From assembly GCA_013399015.1 (NCBI GenBank), contig VWZX01001062.1:1-64000 (forward strand): a stretch of 64,000 bases of DNA, given 5' to 3'. The DNA is from Galbula dea (taxonomy: Eukaryota > Chordata > Aves > Piciformes > Galbulidae). Below are positions 1 to 11,161 of this stretch, one piece after another (position 1 is the stretch's first letter; each line of letters starts with the position of its first letter). The notes beneath the pieces were generated by a model. That model did not search any database, was not told where the DNA came from, and saw only the letters and a program-made list of their open reading frames with translations. Both the position numbers and the translations under genes were made by a program.

Positions 1-480
1 AGGGAAGGCAGGGAGGGGGGGAGCTCCAAATGTCATCAAAGCAAATGGTCTGTGAATGTTGCTTCAAAGCTAGTCATTAGTTGCCAGGGTGTTTTGCCAC
101 AAAGCTTGTAAAGAGGTTTTCCTGGAGGGGAAGCTATGACAAAATGCACTTCTTGGCAAGATGACTTCTGCTTAAATAGCAGGACACATTAATTCTTGCT
201 CGATACATAAAATTAATTAGAGGATTAACATCCTTTATGAAATTTTGCCAGAGATTTTTTTTTTTCTTTTTCCTTTTTTTTTTTCCCCCATTTTTAGCAG
301 GAACAGACCCCAGGCCTTTTCTGTACTCTAATGAAATTGCAAATTGACTTGTGTTCAAATGATGCTTGACTAAAATGAATAATTAAAAATGTATTGCTAA
401 CAATGAGATGGGTCAGCTGATCTTTTCAAGGATTAATTAGTTTCAAGAGCCATCTTTCTTATGTAACATAGCAAAGGCCA
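1..480. other. AT-rich non-coding block, candidate conserved element
   Basis: No gene is visible. The block is AT-rich and carries several homeodomain-type TAATTA cores, for example AATTAATTAG at 211-220 and GATTAATTAG at 431-440, plus GTCAGCTGATC near 412-422. This composition, without a recognisable transposon, is typical of vertebrate conserved non-coding sequence. Conservation was not measured, so the regulatory reading is inference. Confidence 0.25.
255..289. repeat. Pyrimidine-only T-rich tract
   Basis: A run of 35 pyrimidines, mostly T with scattered C, ending in CCCCC. It is either a simple repeat or the reverse complement of an old poly(A) tail. No recognisable retroposon body sits beside it. 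Confidence 0.8.
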
Positions 481-1350
481 ATGCCAGCACACCTCTTTTC
501 TCCTGCAGCACTTCCCCTTGAAGTCAGTGGAGCCATTCTCCTCCCAGTTATCCGAGGGTTTTTTACAGACTCAATCTGTTTAGGGTGGGTTTTCCTCCAG
601 GCAATTCAGAGAGGGGCTATGCCTGAAGGAGTTGAGCTGTTTCTCCATCTACAATCCAACCATTCCTCTCTTTATGAGGGTTTGATCCAAACCCCAACTG
701 AACTGGCAAGAGTCTCCTACTTGTCTTCATTAGGCTTTGCATCAAGTCCAGCGAAGTGCATTCCTGTAAACCCCAAACACCTCTACAGGGCTGAACAATG
801 TCACAGCAGTGTAAGATCTCTGTGACTGCCAAAGGCATCAGGGTTAAATTTTCAAGAGGCCAACAACTGGATAAATGGAGAAGAGCAAAGAATGAAGAGA
901 ATAAGGAAGCCTCTGTGTGTGTGGATGCTTGTCCACAGAACATGTTGGGATTTGCTCCTTTCCAACATGAATAAGGAGGTTCAGGATCTAGCAAAAATGA
1001 CTCAACATAAATTTTTCAGAAGCAGGTCAGGAATCTAAGCCTCAGATTTTTCAGAGGTTGGAAGTATTTCATTTCCCAAGCCACCTATCTGCAGTTACTT
1101 GGTTTCCATTTTCACAGGTGCCTCCAAACAAATCCCCCTGAATGCTTGCTCCTTTCTTCACACATCTTTGAAATGTGCCTGTGAGTGACCTGTGGGCTGT
1201 GGCATCTACCCCTGGCTGGATGCCACACAAAGCAACGTGGGGAGGTGAGGAGCAAAAAGCTGGAAACAAACTGCCCCCCCCTTCTGGTGTTAGCGTTAGT
1301 GCATTCAGGGCTGGTGTGGGTCTGCCTGGAGAGGGCTGCCCTACGCTGCT
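481..1350. other. Unique non-coding stretch, no gene seen
   Basis: Short open frames on both strands overlap each other and have no recognisable domains. The GAAGTCAGTGGAGCC core at 520-534 resembles the 'gaagtcaatgg' core that is widespread in old sauropsid repeats, but too little remains to call an element. Confidence 0.5.
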
Positions 1351-1720
1351 GTCAGAGGTGGAAAGGACCTTAGAGATCATCTAGTTCCAACCCCCCCGCC
1401 TGCCAGGGACACCTCCCACTAGATCAGGTTGCCCACAGCCCCATCCAGCCTGGCATTAAAAGCTTCCAGGGATGGAGCTTCCACAGCCTCCCTGGGCAAC
1501 CTGTTCCAGTGTCTCCCCACACTCACAGTGAAGAACTTCCTCCTAATATCCAATCTGCCCTCCTCTAGCTTGCATCCATTCCCCCTAGTCCAATCACTAC
1601 CTGACCTTCTAAGCAGTCCCACCCCAGCTTTCTTGTGGACCTCTTCAGACACTGGAAGGCCACAAGAAGGTCTCCTTGGAGCCTTCTCTTCTCCAGACTG
1701 AATAACCCCAAGTGTCTCCT
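1351..1720 (-). mobile_element. CR1 LINE, 3' part, minus strand
   Basis: Read on the minus strand, this is the 3' portion of a chicken-repeat-1 (CR1) non-LTR retrotransposon. It starts with the block around 'ttcagtctggagaagagaag' and runs through the end of ORF2 into the 3' UTR. The conceptual peptide keeps the CR1 ORF2 C-terminal signature HWNRLPREAVEAPSLEAF. The 3' end has the usual GATGATCT-type region (here AGATCATCTAG on the plus strand) but no clear octamer tail. It is 5'-truncated, as nearly all genomic CR1 copies are, and is non-functional. A C-run (about 1388-1397) interrupts the 3' UTR. Confidence 0.93.
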
Positions 1721-3400
1721 TTGAATACCCCACCTTTAGCTGCACCTGAGGTAAGATTTATGGAGGCAGAAAGGTGCAAAGGGAGCTGGTGATTAGAGTC
1801 CAGGACCCAAGGGGTAACTTGCTGCTGAAAATCTCTTTCCCTTTTCAAATGTGAAGTGCCTGAGTTCCCTCCCTAGCGTGTGCAAATCAGTGTGTTTCAC
1901 TATCTAAATTCCTCAGTCACCCTGTGTGTTTGCAAAAGGTCTCTTTCTGCCAGGAGAAGGGGGGGGGGGAACCCAAAAAAGGAAAGCTAACATTCAATTT
2001 CAGTGTTTTCTCAAAACACTTCCTAATTCTCCACAGGCTGATCTCTACTTACCTGTTCCTGAGTTCCTGTCTCCAATGGCTTTCTCAGATGTGAGATTTG
2101 TGGATGAGATGTGAGGTTTCTCAGACGTGGATTTCTAGGCTCTCTTAGGATGTTTCTCATTTGGGTGATGAAAGGTTAAAAGATATGCCTGTAAGAAACT
2201 AGCCAGTGCCTCCTGTGAACCAACATCATCTCCTATTGACTATGACCGCTCTGTCATTTGCTTTGGCCACAGCAAAGCTTTCAGATACAATAGGAATAAG
2301 CTGTGATCCCCAGAGCCTACTGTAGAATTTGGGGGGGGGAGGAGGGCACAAAGACAGAGTTTCCTTGCCTATGACCTGCTAGCCATGCATAAAGAGAGGA
2401 TGCTCTACTAAATGTTGGGGGGTTGTGTTTTTTCCCTTTGCTTGCCCTTTAGTCTCTTCTTTTAGTGCCCTTCTCACTGCTGGCATTGTGCAGAGTCAGC
2501 TTAAAAGGTGTATTTAGCATGGAGGGATTTGGTAAATACTGCTTTATTGTGCTTCATACTCCCTACTGGGCATTCTGAAGAGATGAATAATAAGTGTGAA
2601 CAGGAAGAGCAAGTTTCCAGTCCTGTCAAATTAATTAGAGCAGTGGAGGCTGAGGAGAGGCTTGCCGTTAGGTAAGCTGGAGACAGGCAAAGGCAACCGC
2701 TCAGGCATACACTGAAGTCTTCCCCCACTTCTATTATCACTCCTCTCTTTTCAATCAGATCTAAAATGTAGCTGTGTTTTGTTAGCCACAACAGAACCCC
2801 TCTCAACACTGGGCAACAGCCATAAAGGCAGCTTGGATGTGCAGAGCTATCTCCCTGCTGTGGCAGAGGGAAGCCTTGCCAAGCGATGACGCTGCCCTCG
2901 CAGCTGCTGCTCCAGAAGTGTTTCCTGATGCTTTTAAGGGAATTAGTGACACCCAAGCTCGATGCCATTTAATTCTGTAAAGATATTTCAGAGCTTGACT
3001 CAGCTCCCAGAGGTAGAAGAGTCTCTCTGATTTGCCAGCCTCCTGCTGTGTCATTTTCTGAGCCTTGCACTTGTCCTTAGAGCAGCCCCAGAAAGAGCCA
3101 TTCTTGGGCTGAACTCTCTGTCTTGTCCTAAGTCCTTTCAGACAGCCATTAACACAGGAGGTAAAAAAAATTAGAGGACCTGCTCCAAATCCCTCTTGAG
3201 TCAGTGGAAAAGATTCCTGGGGAATGAAGTGAGGGCTGGATAAGATCTGGAGACCTAGGTTTTTCATCCTCTGCCTAGAGAGGAGTGATGCCTATTGTAC
3301 ATCTCCAGCCTCTGGTAGGAAAAGACTCCAACTCTGAGGCTACTGCTTCTCCCGAAAACCACCCCCTAGACTAAACAGATCATCAGATAAGAAAATAACT
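1721..3400. other. Unique non-coding stretch with G-runs and a short direct repeat
   Basis: No gene is supported. Runs of 11 G (1959-1969) and 9 G (2331-2339) are present. An 18-bp imperfect direct repeat, TTTCTCAGAYGTG..ATTT, occurs at 2081-2099 and 2117-2134 (period 36). On the minus strand a consensus splice donor CAG|GTAAGT lies at about 2052, but no acceptor with a pyrimidine tract pairs with it convincingly. Confidence 0.45.
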
Positions 3401-5560
3401 CTCCCCTTTTATCCCAACCTACCTTCTCTCCTTCACTCCCCTGGAAAGTCTGTCTTTTTATTCTCTCTCTGTTGTGTTTTCACATTTCAGATGACAATTA
3501 AGGATGTAAAATATTCCTCCCTGCACGTAGCAGTTGCAGACATTAGGTGCTTTCATGCTTCCTCCTGACCAGACCCTTCCAGGGCTTTTTTTGAGCATTT
3601 TATTACACTTCTGTGACTTCCCTCCAATACAGAAATGTTCTCTCTCTCACTTGGCTCCATATGGCATCCAGAGATGTGAACTGGTTTTCCACAATATACA
3701 ATCTATACTATGCAGCAGCTACCTCCACAGACAAGAATATTTGGGTGGGGTTCATCTGATCCTGGGTGATCCTCACCCTAGGCTACCTCTCAGCTGATAA
3801 GAGAACTACATAAAAAAAGGACAGTTCTGGGGCCTCATTTAGGTCATCCTAAAGCAGAGGTCAGACTGTGTCCCCAAGTGCCTGTTTCCCTGCTGGGAGG
3901 CTTCTAAGGGAGTCCAGAGAAGGTCTGGTGTGGCTACCAAGCCCTCTCCCATCACATGACGTGAACGTGCAAGAGCTACCCTTGTTCAGAGTGGCTCTGA
4001 AGGGCCATGCCTAACAACATAAAGCTGTTCTGAACAGAAACTCTTCTAACATCTTACCCAGGGAGGCTAACTCAAAATTGAGCATTTTCATAACCTTGGA
4101 AGCTCCTGCTTTGATGTTTCTAGAATGGGAAGCTCTGGTGGTTGTGTTGAAAAGCATTACAATGAAGATGCACCAGATCTCTCAAATGAATTAGCAGAAA
4201 GCTGTGCCGAAACATGAATTACATGTCTCAGTGTTCCCTGCATCCTATTTGCAGCTTAGCCTTAGGTTTCTTTTTCTAATTTTGGTTCACAGAGGATTTA
4301 AGACTAGTCCTCAGCCTACTTCAGAACAAAATCACTCTTCAAATCTGGGATTTCCAGCTAAATTAGGAAAAGAGAGTCAGCTCCTGCTCCTTTCTCTTCC
4401 TCACACACAGCCTTCCTCAGGCTGTATCTTTATTTCCCTCTCTTACTCTTCACAGAATGCAGCAATACTCCCTTCCACTTCTGCTCCCCTTGCTCTCTCT
4501 TCTCTGGAGCTGTAATTTAGATGTCCCTGCTGGCCTCTGATAAGCACAGCTTGTTCTCCTGTTCCCCATGTACTGTATTTGACCGTGAGGGTGTGGGGAG
4601 GAACAGAGAAGATCAGAGAGAAAAATCTCATCCTGACACTTTTTGGGCCAAAATTCATCTGCTGTGAATCAGCACCACACAGCTGACTACTGCTTCCTGC
4701 CTCTGAAGAGCTCAGATCTCACCATGCTCTCTGCCTGTGCCTCAGAAAGCCAAGGAGGCAAAGCACTGAATGCTCTCTCCTTTTGAGGGGGGTGCAGCAC
4801 AGGGGTCAAAAGATGCCAGCTCCTTGCCCATGATGAAGAGTGCTTCCACAGCCGTGGCCTTCCTGCAAGTAGGGCTGCTACCAACCGTCTTTTCAGCTCC
4901 CTAGCCAGTTTTTGGCAGCTGCTTTAGAGCAGCCAAGGACCTCCTGCTCTAGCATTTGCAAAGGGAAGAGGATCCACAAGGGGAATAGTTTCTGCAGCGG
5001 GGACAATGAGAGGTCTGGGGCCTGAGACTCAGAGGCAGACACTCCCTTCTCTTTTCAGAGCATTTCAACATGCTTTGGGTTTCCTTCCAAATGGGAAGAA
5101 AACAGACATGTTACAATTGCAAAACCCTCCATAAAAGTGAATGATCTCTCTCCCCACAGCTCCATCTGGAACAGATGGGAATTTCTCCAGTGAAGTGACC
5201 ACTTAATTAGAACTATCTGATACCAAATTAATACCATTTCAGCAGGTGCTGGCCAGACAAGTGAAGGCTGTCCAACCTTCTCCAGGTGTTGACACAACTC
5301 TCTGCTGCTTTGGAAGGTGCCTGGCAGCTGGCTAACAATGCAAAGGATGCTCACTGGCTCCCAAATAGAAGAACTAAGTGAACACAACCCCCTCCACCCC
5401 CCCAACCCCAAGATTTCCATTTGAGTTCATCATGTAAAGCAGGGCCCATGCCTTCCCTGACCACAGAGATTAGCTTTTGTGTCTGCAATTGCATTTCAGA
5501 CACCTCCCTCGACATGGAACATCTGCTCCCTTTAGGACTATTTGGAGAAGCCATTGTCAT
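3401..5560. other. Unique non-coding stretch, nothing recognised
   Basis: Scattered short frames on both strands show no domain, codon bias or conserved motif. No transposon body or tandem repeat was recognised. Confidence 0.5.
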
Positions 5561-5627
5561 GGCTTTGGAAGCACTATTGTTTTACACCCATAAATAAAAC
5601 ATAAAATTACATTTTTGTCACTCTTCA

Positions 5628-5715
5628 GGCTAGATCTTCAGCTGGCATAAATCAATGGCAAGCAGTCAACCTCAGCAGAGCTCTGCTGACTTGAACCAAA
5701 CGAGGCTCTGGCCCT
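5628..5715. repeat. Ancient sauropsid repeat remnant (probable)
   Basis: The segment opens with TAGATCTTCAGCTGGCATAA and closes with GAGGCTCTGGCCC. This matches the 'agatcctcagctggtgtaaat ... gaggatctggccc' pattern of an old, very abundant sauropsid interspersed repeat. About 90 bp survive. The assignment rests on recalled family patterns, not an alignment. Confidence 0.45.
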
Positions 5716-5729
5716 TGGTGCTTTGGTGC

Positions 5730-6140
5730 TGGAGAAAAGAATGGCTCTGGGCAGAGTGTGTGGGACATTGTTTATCAGAGGATGTGTGTGAAACTACATG
5801 GAGCATGTAACCATAAAGGATGATTGATCTCTCCAGCATATTTTAACACTTTTTTTTTTTCCCCCCCAGTGTTTACTGAAACCTTTTAGGTAGTGCAGTC
5901 TTCTCAGATATCATTTTCTGTTTGAAAAGCTTTCTAATCCATAATGAAAAGTTACACATCTCTCCAATGAACCTCCAGCTCCAATTACAAGTGCTTGGCC
6001 TGCATTCTGACTGATGTTTATGGTGCTTGGCAATTTTTCAGTAGCTACTTTACCCTGATATGATTAATTTCTTGCATAATACGAGGTTTTGCATGTGTGG
6101 AGCTGAAATAATCCTACTAGGCAGAGGAGAAATAAAAGAG
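5730..6140. promoter_or_regulatory. Candidate conserved non-coding element
   Basis: An AT-rich, repeat-poor block with many transcription-factor-like cores, including GATGATTGATC near 5820, CTCCAATTACAAGTGC near 5980 and TATGATTAATTTC near 6058. It is interrupted by a T10C7 run at 5851-5867. No coding potential is visible. An enhancer-like role is inferred from composition only. Confidence 0.27.
5850..5867. repeat. T/C homopolymer junction
   Basis: A run of about 11 T is followed directly by about 7 C. It looks like a polypyrimidine tract with CAG after it (an acceptor-like context), but the downstream frames close quickly and no donor pairs with it. Confidence 0.75.
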
Positions 6141-9100
6141 CTTGTGTGTTTCAGCCTTTAAAAACAACCCCAACAAACCCAACCACACTTGAAACATCCC
6201 ATCACAATCTGAAGCGTGCCAATGCTAACGTGAGTTAGCCATGGATGAAGACAACCACAGGAGACATGAAGCTCCTGGTGGGATCCAGCAGCATGAAAGG
6301 CATTACTTGGCTAGTAAGGCCAGCACAGGAGCTCCTAGCTGGGCAGCCCCAGGAGCAGGGAAGCAAGAGGCAAGCCTGGAGCTCACAGGTGTCTGCAGCA
6401 GAAGAAAGAACAGCTACTGGTACTGGTTTGATGTCTCCACCTGCCAAACCCTGCTCTACATGCTGGTCTCCCTTTGCATCAGAAATGTTAACCTGTGTTA
6501 ACTACCTTGAAGTAAATGGAGGCAAAGCTTGAACAAGCAAACCTTAATTCAAAAGCATCTTTAGCTTCAGGCACCTGAGAAAGCTAGGAAGCTAGCTTTG
6601 TGCTTCAGCTTCTTTGGCTGGATCAGACTTTACAGTAGGTGATCAGAGAGTGACACTGGGATCCCTGCAACCCTGAAAGGACAAATACTGCTGACAGCTT
6701 CCTTTTGTAAGGATTTGAGGAGAAGGAGGTACCCAGCCCCTGCTGCACTCTAAAGGAGAAAGACATTTCCATGGGACCTGCACAGGCTCTAAACTGAGCA
6801 ACATGGAGCATTGTCACCCCAGCTGTCTGGCTGCTTCTGCCACACCAACAGATCCATCTCCTCTGCTGCAGTTATCCTTCAGTCTCTTCATGCAGGCACA
6901 TCCTCTCCAGTGCCCTCAGCTAGAATCTCATGCTGGAGATCCAGAGGCTCCCAGGTGGCCATGTGATCTCACGTGCTGATTCATGGGGAAAACTATCTTC
7001 AGCAGAAGGTGCAAAGCAAACTGCTGGAGGTGGCAACCTCTTAAACCACCTTTGAAAGAAGCCCCTAGGTGCCTTCAAAATCCCAATTTCCATATTTTTA
7101 CTTAATAGAAAGGATGTTTACACTGCAAATTCCAGCACAGCCAAGAGGTACTCAGACTGGCCATAAATGAGCCTGCTTTCTGCTAGGATAAATTAGCCCA
7201 TATGGAGCAAGCACTGCCAACAAGCAGGGTAAATTAGTCCTCTTGGTGATCTCTGCTGTCTCATCTTGACTGCCTCCAGGATCCACAATGGTTCCTTTAC
7301 AGCTAACTTGGGCAACTCTACCTTGTCGTGGAGGTAGCTGGAGCAATGTCGTTATCGTTACTGTAACCCCTACCAGAGCACAGGCACTGAGCCTGAGGGG
7401 GGTTAGCTGCCTTCTACCTCTGCCTGATAGCTCAGTGCAAAGGGGACAAGCCAGAGGGGACAGCACTTCAGCATCACCTCACTGAATTCAGCAGTTATTT
7501 CTGCTTACATCAGTGTACACAAATCAGACCTCCAGCTTGGGTGATGATGAACAACACTGAGTCTCCAGAAGCCAAAACACCACTTTGTGGCCACTAAGAT
7601 ATGTCACAGAGAAGCCTTTGATGCTAAGAATTGTGCTCTTCAACCTTTTTAAGCCAGCCCTTTATAACACTTTCTGTTCAAAATGAAAGAGGTGAGGTAT
7701 GTGGAGGTTAGTTGACCCACCCTGGGTATCTCAACCAGTTTGGTCCTTCAGGTTTGTCTGAAGAAAGCAAACCAGCAGCATTACTTGGGGTAACATTCCT
7801 TTTGCATATCTAAAGGCTACCCTTTTGTGGATCTCAAGCACTGAATGGTTTTGAATGGCTAAAAATGCATTAAAAGTAAGAAATGTGTTAGAAAATTACC
7901 TGAATTAGCTGAGTTCAAACCAGCTCCTGGGTCTCTAAAGCAACAGCTATCCCTGAAATCTGAAGTGATGTGGAACTTCATGAGGCACCTAGGTGGACAA
8001 GAAATGGAACAGTGAGCAGAGATCAATCTACACTTCAAAGTCTCAGGCACATTCATAGGTATGAAACTGCTCAATACAGACACACTTCCATGGCAAGGAG
8101 GAGGCCAAGGCAGGACCTTCACTGAAGCCAAATCAGCTGCACTAACAAAAGCTGCCCCAGTATATCTGCATCTGACCAGGAGCAGCTACACTGGCACAGC
8201 TCTTCTGGCACATCTACTTTAATGCACACATGCCAGCAAGACCTCCAACACCAACCCCAGACACATCCTGTCAGCAGAATGCTACAGGTCTCAGAAACTC
8301 ATTCCACCCAACAGTGCAGAGTTTCACCACCAGACAAGCCTGACACATGAAAATAACAACTGCAGCTTGCTGGTTGACTCCTGTCATCTTCCTCAGTACC
8401 ATGAAGAGTGAAGATGACAGCTTCCAACAACGCCCCAGTGCTACCCAGTTTCCCTCTCAGTGTCCTGCCTTGTCTAGACTGTGCAGCAAGATTGGGCAAA
8501 GCAAACAGCGTGTGAGGAAGCCTCCTGGAGGGTGTGAATGCAGCCCTTTCTTCTCCTCTATCTACCTACAGATCAGGGCACCCCTGAAGAACTATAAACA
8601 GATGAGAGCCAAAAGTGAAGGCACCTCTGAAAGCTTTTATGTCCTCCAAACTATAAATGTCAGGTGGCAACACTAGGCAGCTTATTTCTCTGTAGAAACA
8701 GATCAATTATTTTTCCCCCACAAAAATATTTTCTCTGAAAAGTTCCTCCCTGGCAATTTTACCAGGCACATCTGTGAACTCCCAGCAGCACTGCTGAGTG
8801 CCTTTAATAAGCTGAGTTGACAATGGTTTGGTTTTATCCTCCTGCCCAAAATAAAATCATGTATACATCAAAAGTCCTCACAGTCTCATATTTTAAGGGT
8901 TGGTAGCTTGGCTTTTTGTCTTTTCCCTCTTTTTCTTTTTTTAGAGCTAGAGGAGGGAGACTGAAAATGGATCATCCAGAAGTGATATTCCTAGAGGTCT
9001 CTCTACAGATCCAGGCAAGGCACAATTCTGGTGTAGCAGTAAAGAACCACAGGAAGGAGCTGGGTAACTTCAGGACCAGCTCTTGCCAGAGCAAACATCC

Positions 9101-9399
9101 CATTTGTAGCAAGCCAAGGGCCAGGGCAGGATGTGAGGTGATGGAGCTGAGCACGTGCACACGGCTGGGGGGCAAGGGGCACACACAGCATCTTCCAAAG
9201 GTGGGATTCCTTACTACTGTGCTTTCCCTCCCCAATTAAGGGTTGAAATGAGCCACTGGAATCTACAATATGTCCTGGGGAAAGGAATGCCCTGGCTGCT
9301 TTCCAACTCCTATTTCTCTCTTTCTGCAGCAAGCAGACAATAGGTGAAGCAGGATGTTGTATGTCACCCTGGGAGAAAAACAAAAACAAATACAGAAGG
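6141..9399. other. Unique non-coding stretch, no gene seen
   Basis: No transposon or gene is recognised. An A/C-only tract with an AACCCCAACAAACCC core sits at 6160-6188. The overlapping frames near 6241-6532 and 8916-9413 lie on opposite strands of the same DNA and show no protein-like features. Confidence 0.45.
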
Positions 9400-9439
9400 A
9401 AAAAAAACCCCAACCAAACTCAAAAAAAAACCCCAACAA
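9400..9439. repeat. A/C-rich simple repeat (AAAACCCC-like)
   Basis: Two A-runs of 8-9 bases, each followed by CCCCAAC, in about 40 bp. The same AnCCCCAA core recurs at 6160, 20284 and 31828, and its complement at 10066, 22659, 25351 and 46708. Confidence 0.8.
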
Positions 9440-9660
9440 GAGTGAAGAATTGATAAACTGAGATTAATTTTTTATACAACAATGTTTATATCAAGTGCAT
9501 ATGCTTTGCCTCTTGGCCATTATGGAAATGTCAGGGGTTTAATTGGCAGCTGTGAATAGCAGCACCTGCAAACAGCTCAGGGCTTGTTCCTGTGGTCTGG
9601 CAACATTCTTACTTTATGCTTTAAATAAAGGCTTACTCACTGAGACAGAAATAACTGACA
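9440..9660. promoter_or_regulatory. Candidate enhancer-like conserved element
   Basis: A repeat-free block dense in factor-like sites: GAGATTAATTTT (9470s), NKX2-like TCAAGTG with CATATG (9491-9503), the palindrome-like CCATTATGG (about 9527), TTTAATTGG (9538), and E-boxes CAGCTG (9547) and CACCTG (9563). No coding frame persists. Known developmental enhancers have this composition, but function here is inference. Confidence 0.35.
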
Positions 9661-11059
9661 GTGGATGATTGATGATGGCCCATCACGCAATGGGCTGACA
9701 TCTACCATCCAGTGCCTCCTTTTCCAGTTTCCCTTCCAGATTTCATTAAGAGGGCTGCCACATCGAGGAACGGCACCGGTACAGACGGCAGCACGCTCGC
9801 AGACCTCAGCTGCTCGCTCAGCCTGCTCTAAGCATGGAAAACAGATTATTCCTAGCTCCAATTTGTTTGGTGTGATACATGCTGGAAATCCTATCTGTTT
9901 GCTGCAGGTAACCTTGTCCAGGTCAGTTTCTCCTGCCTGGTTCCAAAGCAGAGAGCAGCTTTCCACGGGGGAGAATTTACGGCGCCATTTGCGACGTGCG
10001 TTTAGAAAACACTTACTTCTCTGAAATGTTAAGGCAAGATTTTGGCATTCTAGAGGTTCCTTCTCCTTTTTTGGTTGGTTGGGGGTTTTTTTTGCTCAAG
10101 AAGGGGAAAATAAAAATAAATGTGAGCACATAAAATCTGTGATTTCCCTCATCCTCTTTGGAGCAAAACAAATGCCTCCCTCCTCGGCATGCACCTGCGT
10201 CAGTCTCAAACCCCAGTGGCCATGGAGTCCAGAGGCCAGGCGAGAAGTTTCCAGCTAGAGGAGCCAGTCCCACTCTGCTCAAAACTCCTGCTGACCTCTG
10301 CCTGAAACAGGACAGAGTGTCCTGCAAATCTGCTTTTATCTCAAGCTCATTGGGTTTGGCACAGGCTGCTCCTCAGGAAGGCTGAGGCTCAAGCTGCAGT
10401 TTTCCATTTTCATTAAAGAGCTGGGCCAAAGATCAGAGCTGAAGGGAGGTTTTCAAACCCCAGAAAGTCTGGAGCTGCTCAGACAGAGGATTGAAAGTCA
10501 GCTTGCTGTTAGGGTGAGGGATGCTTCTAAAGTTCAGAGCCTCCCTCTGAATGAGGCCTTAGGCTGGGACACTTTCCCCTCGCTATTTGAGTGGAGGTCA
10601 GCACAGGAGCAGCAGCAAGCAGTGATACCCATCCTAAGCAGCTCTTGGCTCTTTAGAGAGTACCAAGAAACCTGAAGGGACAGCCCTGAATTAAAATGAT
10701 CCTCTGGAAAAGTAAACAGCCACAGAAAACACTCATAAGGACCTATTCCATCCTCTCCTACTTTGCCATCAGCAGGATCTCCTGAAACCCAGAGTTGTGC
10801 TGTTCCTATTGCAGCTGAAAGATGGAGCAGTGGAAACTGGTGTTATTGCTGGGTGTTCACTGGTCCTTCAGCAGGTGCAGAGACTGCCAGTGTCCAGACT
10901 GACACTTGCAGTGGCTTTCCAGAAACAGCTCTGCTTCATCCCAAACTTGCTGAGCCAAATCCATTCCCTTCCATGTTCCAGCCAAATCTTTACATCTCAG
11001 CCACTACTTCGGTCTCTGGATGTAACTGCACACAGTCTTTCTTGTAAAAACATCAGAGG
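9661..11059. other. Unique stretch with two CpG-dense patches
   Basis: Six CpGs fall in 36 bp at 9764-9799, and six more in about 35 bp at 9966-10000, in an otherwise CpG-depleted window. Overlapping frames of 119 and 109 codons lie on opposite strands at 9637-10024; neither resembles a known protein. A TTGGTTGGTT/GGGGGTTTTTTTT tract lies at 10066-10093. Confidence 0.4.
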
Positions 11060-11161
11060 CTCTTCTCTTTTCCTTTCCTTCCCTCTCCTATCCTTCCCTT
11101 CCCTCTCCTTTCCTCTCCTTCTTACTTTTCCTTTTCCCTTTCCTTTCCTTTTCCCCTTCCC
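11060..11161. repeat. 102-bp polypyrimidine (TTTCC/CCTTCC)n tract
   Basis: Nearly pure C/T for 102 bp, with only two purines (A at 11090 and 11124), built from degenerate TTTCC, CCCTTC and CTCTCC units. Tracts of this kind can form triplex (H-DNA) structures and are length-variable microsatellites. Confidence 0.9.

Noticed and set aside
1419..1745. Minus-strand 108-codon frame with HWNRLPRE-like sequence as a host gene
   Set aside because: It is the CR1 ORF2 C terminus within a truncated LINE copy, not a host gene.
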